Source of the DNA: an uncultured Caldilineaceae bacterium
GTDB taxonomy: Bacteria; Chloroflexota; Anaerolineae; Caldilineales; Caldilineaceae
Assembly (NCBI GenBank): GCA_958295915.1
Contig: OY282381.1
Location: 1,882,722 to 1,946,721, forward strand
Reading direction: 5' to 3'
DNA: 64,000 bases
This document shows, in pieces, positions 61,531 to 64,000 of the stretch. A program made the position numbers and the translations under genes. Each line of letters opens with the position of its first letter. Within the stretch, counting starts at the first letter, position 1. The notes below the pieces were generated by a model that saw only the letters and a program-made list of their open reading frames with translations, searched no databases and was not told the DNA's origin.

Positions 61531-62709
61531 TTATATACTTGACTGCACAAGCATATCTTTCTCAGCCGGTGGAACCGGCTGTGCGGGATATTTCCACCCG
61601 CGTTTCTGAATATTTTTAGCGGCGTTGGTATCCCGATCTTCCGTATGACTACACCGCAAACATTCGAATATCCGATAAACCGCCAGCTTCTCTTTCCTTA
61701 CTTCATCGCAGTGGGAACAGGTCTTGGATGTATAGCGGGGGTCAACTTCAGCGAATTGTCTACCGGCCCATTCTGCCTTGTAGCGCAATTGTTGAAAGAG
61801 TATGCCCCATGTCTGTTCCATCATGCCGCGATTCAAGCCACGTTTCCGATTGCCACCCTTGCGCGACATGTTCTTGATTGTCAACTTCTCAACCGCTATC
61901 TTCTGGTATTTTCGCACGATAGCAGTAGTCAACCGATGGCATTCGTTGCGATTGCGTACTGTATTCCTGCGCCTCTCGCGGGCAAAAGCGGATACCGCCT
62001 TTCGCCGTCGATTACTTCCTTTCTTCTTTGTGGAAATCGCGCGTTGCAAGCTTGTTTCTCTACTTCTGTCAATCACGCGCCGGGATACTGTTTCCCCATC
62101 GCTGAAGGTCATGCGTTCATTTACGCCCATATCTATGCCCACCGCAGTATCCACAGAAGTAAGTGGCTCACTTTCCTCTTCATATACCAAATCGACTGTC
62201 AGGATGCGACCGTGCATACCGATTCGCAAGGCTTTCAACTGGCTACTGGCTGGCAATGCACGATTGGGCCGTATTCTGATAACAGACAATCCCTTCACCT
62301 TGATACGATTGCCCTTCACCATGCCCGCTGTAACGCTTGCCAACTCAAGGCACTGATAGCGTTGATGCGGCTTGAAGCGCGGATAACCAGGCTTTTCCCC
62401 AGCTTTTACCCTACGAAAGAATGCCTTGAATGACCTGTCTACTCGTACCAGGACTCCGCGAGAAACTGTTATCCCTATATCTCGCCAGAACTGTTGTTCC
62501 TTTCGTAGCTGGGTCAGCTCTTTCATCTGCGTGTACAAACTCATGCCCTTGCCATCAGAAAGATAGGTATTCTTGCGCTGTTCAAGGGAGCGATTGTATA
62601 GCCAGCAACAAGAGCGCAATACTTCACGGATGCGAGCATAGCCAGCTCGCGAACAGTAGCCTCGTTCTTGATAGGTCTTGTGGAGTGTGGTACTCTGGGG
62701 CGTATCCAT
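61531..62709 (-). CDS. tnpB: TnpB, RNA-guided endonuclease of IS605/IS1341-type elements
   Basis: 392 aa, full length. RuvC residues: D193 (AVGIDMGVNERMTF), E274 (IAVEKLTIKNMSRKGG) and D358/D360 (HTEDRDTNAAKNI). The zinc finger is C331-C334 (TCSHCDEV) and C350-C353 (ECLRCSH). The N-terminal wedge domain has SCCWLYNRSLEQR. All catalytic residues are intact. Its stop lies inside the left 25-bp inverted repeat, so the last residues (LVQSSI) are repeat-encoded. TnpB cuts DNA guided by an omega RNA made from the element's 3' end. Confidence 0.93.
   Translation of the reverse strand: MDTPQSTTLHKTYQERGYCSRAGYARIREVLRSCCWLYNRSLEQRKNTYLSDGKGMSLYTQMKELTQLRKEQQFWRDIGITVSRGVLVRVDRSFKAFFRRVKAGEKPGYPRFKPHQRYQCLELASVTAGMVKGNRIKVKGLSVIRIRPNRALPASSQLKALRIGMHGRILTVDLVYEEESEPLTSVDTAVGIDMGVNERMTFSDGETVSRRVIDRSRETSLQRAISTKKKGSNRRRKAVSAFARERRRNTVRNRNECHRLTTAIVRKYQKIAVEKLTIKNMSRKGGNRKRGLNRGMMEQTWGILFQQLRYKAEWAGRQFAEVDPRYTSKTCSHCDEVRKEKLAVYRIFECLRCSHTEDRDTNAAKNIQKRGWKYPAQPVPPAEKDMLVQSSI
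61563..61581 (-). ncRNA. Hairpin at the 3' end of tnpB, probable part of the omega RNA
   Basis: CAGCCGGT, TCC, ACCGGCTG on the minus strand form a perfect 8-bp hairpin in the last 20 codons of tnpB. In related elements the omega RNA spans this region and continues past the right end into flanking guide sequence. The exact ends cannot be set from sequence. Confidence 0.5.
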
Positions 62710-62828
62710 AAGTTCTGACCTTGTGGATCGTAGCCCGTAGTGTTTGCCGCACTGACGGGCTTTTCTCTTCTCGAAGTATCTCCATCATACCACATATTCA
62801 CACGCAACGCACGGGAATCCTTGTGCAG

Positions 62829-64000
62829 TCAAGTATATAATTCCCAAATCATACGTGTCTGTTCGCGTTGCTGACGCAGGCGGCGGGGCGCTTGCCGGAA
62901 GGTGGCCTGGGGAGCGAAGCGCGGATAGTGCGCCTGCGCGCCGGACAGCAACTCCTCGATGGTGAGAATCTGCACGCGGGGAAACGTGTGGCCCAGAAAA
63001 TGGCTCGGTTCGTAGAAGCCGGCCGCAGCCGCCTCGGTACGCATCGGCCCTGTGGGCGGCTTCAGCGTAACGAACAGACCGATCTCCGCCTTCTCGCGCT
63101 CCATGTCGCCCTTGAGGGTAGCTATCTGGCCGCGCTGCACGTTGCCGCTCTTGACCTGCACGATGATGCGCTTGGCCTTGCCGCTGTTGTCGTCGAAGAA
63201 GTTGATATAGCCGTCTATGCCCGAATCCGCGCCCTTGCGCTTGTCCTGGGCTGGCTTGGCATCCACCAGACCCAAGGCCCACCATTCAAATTGATAGCGG
63301 TCGTGTAGGGCCAGAGATTCGGCGCTGAGCAGGTCTTTGGGGTCGCCGAGCATGTGGTAGGGCTTCAGGTCTTCGCCGAACGAGTCATGCAGTCGATGGC
63401 GTATGAGGGTGATGGCAAGATGGGTGACATCAATGCCCATCCATCTGCGATTGAGACGTTCCGCCGCCGCGATGGCTGTGCCGCAGCCGCAGAAGGGGTC
63501 GAGAACAACGTCGCCCTCGTTGCTGCTGGCGTTGATGATGCGTTCCAGCAGCGCTTCCGGCTTTTGCGTGGGATAGCCCAGGCGTTCTTTGGCTTGTGAA
63601 TTGATGATATTGATGTCATGCCAAGTGTCGTGCATGGGCATGCCAGGATTCTCGTTATCTCGATAAACGATTTTGTCGTAATCGCCTTCTTTTATTTTCT
63701 TGGACGCTTTCTTCCGGTCGTACACAATGAGTTGTTTTCTCCCCCCAGGCCGGTTGACCTGGTATCCGATTTCCAGTTTGCGTTTCTTGTCAGGAGAAAG
63801 ACTGTACTGCTTGTTGAATTTTGCCCTATCCGACTTCACGTAGAACAAGATTATGTCGTGATTGCGCTGAAAGTAACCGGCAACGTTACTCCACTTACCG
63901 TAGTGCCACACGATCTCATTGCGGAAGTTCGCCCGCCCGAAGATGGCATCCATCAACAGCTTCAGATAGTGGCTCGCTGTTGGGTCGCAGTGGAGGTAGA
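62829..64000 (-). CDS. Site-specific DNA methyltransferase with C-terminal nuclease-like domain (5' truncated by window)
   Basis: At least 390 codons; the frame continues off the window ([13 protein letters not shown] lies across 63920-63990). The methyltransferase part has [15 protein letters not shown] and motif [17 protein letters not shown], as in permuted N4/N6 amino-methyltransferases; the DPPY motif is expected beyond the window. After about 120 residues comes [11 protein letters not shown] with [15 protein letters not shown], an Mrr/PD-(D/E)xK-like pattern. So one protein may both modify and cut. Its last residues (WELYT) and stop lie in the 25-bp inverted repeat of the TnpB element, suggesting that the insertion truncated it. 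Confidence 0.87.
   Translation of the reverse strand, partial: YLHCDPTASHYLKLLMDAIFGRANFRNEIVWHYGKWSNVAGYFQRNHDIILFYVKSDRAKFNKQYSLSPDKKRKLEIGYQVNRPGGRKQLIVYDRKKASKKIKEGDYDKIVYRDNENPGMPMHDTWHDINIINSQAKERLGYPTQKPEALLERIINASSNEGDVVLDPFCGCGTAIAAAERLNRRWMGIDVTHLAITLIRHRLHDSFGEDLKPYHMLGDPKDLLSAESLALHDRYQFEWWALGLVDAKPAQDKRKGADSGIDGYINFFDDNSGKAKRIIVQVKSGNVQRGQIATLKGDMEREKAEIGLFVTLKPPTGPMRTEAAAAGFYEPSHFLGHTFPRVQILTIEELLSGAQAHYPRFAPQATFRQAPRRLRQQREQTRMIWELYT

Larger units (their letters stand above)
61527..62844 (-). mobile_element. TnpB-containing element bounded by perfect 25-bp inverted repeats
   Basis: The sequence GGAATTATATACTTGACTGC plus ACAAG (61527-61551) is repeated exactly in reverse complement at 62820-62844. 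The 1318-bp interval contains only tnpB and a hairpin. No TnpA is present, so it would need one supplied in trans. Such long terminal inverted repeats are not expected for IS200/IS605 or IS607 elements. Confidence 0.8.

Overview
The window reads as a chromosomal segment of a GC-rich, heterotrophic member of the Chloroflexota, probably close to Caldilineales/Caldilineaceae. This is inferred from gene content: repeated sugar-type ABC transporters paired with phytanoyl-CoA-type dioxygenases, Gfo/Idh/MocA oxidoreductases, a sulfatase, a DarA-type c-di-AMP receptor beside tmk, an R3H-AAA protein, and many short palindromic repeats. No rRNA or tRNA gene was seen.

Layout. (1) 1-3558: end of an ABC solute-binding protein, two permeases and a sulfatase. 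(2) 3771-7458: a compact type II-C CRISPR locus with an antisense tracrRNA, cas9 (about 1073 aa) and a three-spacer array. It has no cas1/cas2, and every repeat carries its own promoter-like sequence. (3) 7459-10894: sugar isomerase, Gfo/Idh oxidoreductase and two unknown membrane proteins. (4) 11355-21975: a type I restriction-modification locus (hsdM ... hsdS, hsdR). It is interrupted by broken toxin-antitoxin genes, a second hsdM 3' remnant, and a tightly coupled cassette of an unknown 161-aa protein, two TIR-like proteins and an Nmad2-like protein. (5) 22230-34269: two parallel cassettes (binding protein, two permeases, PhyH dioxygenase), then two Gfo/Idh oxidoreductases and a DUF6807/PmoA-like protein. 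(6) 34744-38405: nuoB, nuoCD and nuoI of respiratory complex I, with unusual basic tails on NuoB and NuoI. (7) 38722-54961: housekeeping and metabolic genes (MBL hydrolase, FAD oxidoreductase, Mrp ATPase, iron-binding lipoprotein, sucrase/ferredoxin-like protein, MFS transporter, CCG/Fe-S oxidoreductase, rhomboid, gmk, FmdB-like, darA, tmk, R3H-AAA, GNAT). (8) 55193-64000: a second accessory region with decayed toxin-antitoxin genes, a decayed IS607-type element, an intact PLD-nuclease/P-loop ATPase fusion, a glycosidase-like protein, a class V aminotransferase, a TnpB element with perfect 25-bp inverted ends, and a DNA methyltransferase-nuclease running off the window.

The strongest candidates for something undescribed are the 161-aa/TIR/TIR/Nmad2 cassette inside the type I RM operon (15147-17348) and the PLD-ATPase protein (57046-59055). 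The adaptation-less Cas9 locus with an antisense tracrRNA over the cas9 5' region is also notable. So are two families of palindromic repeats that have been inserted in frame into protein-coding genes and supply stop codons or signal-peptide residues.
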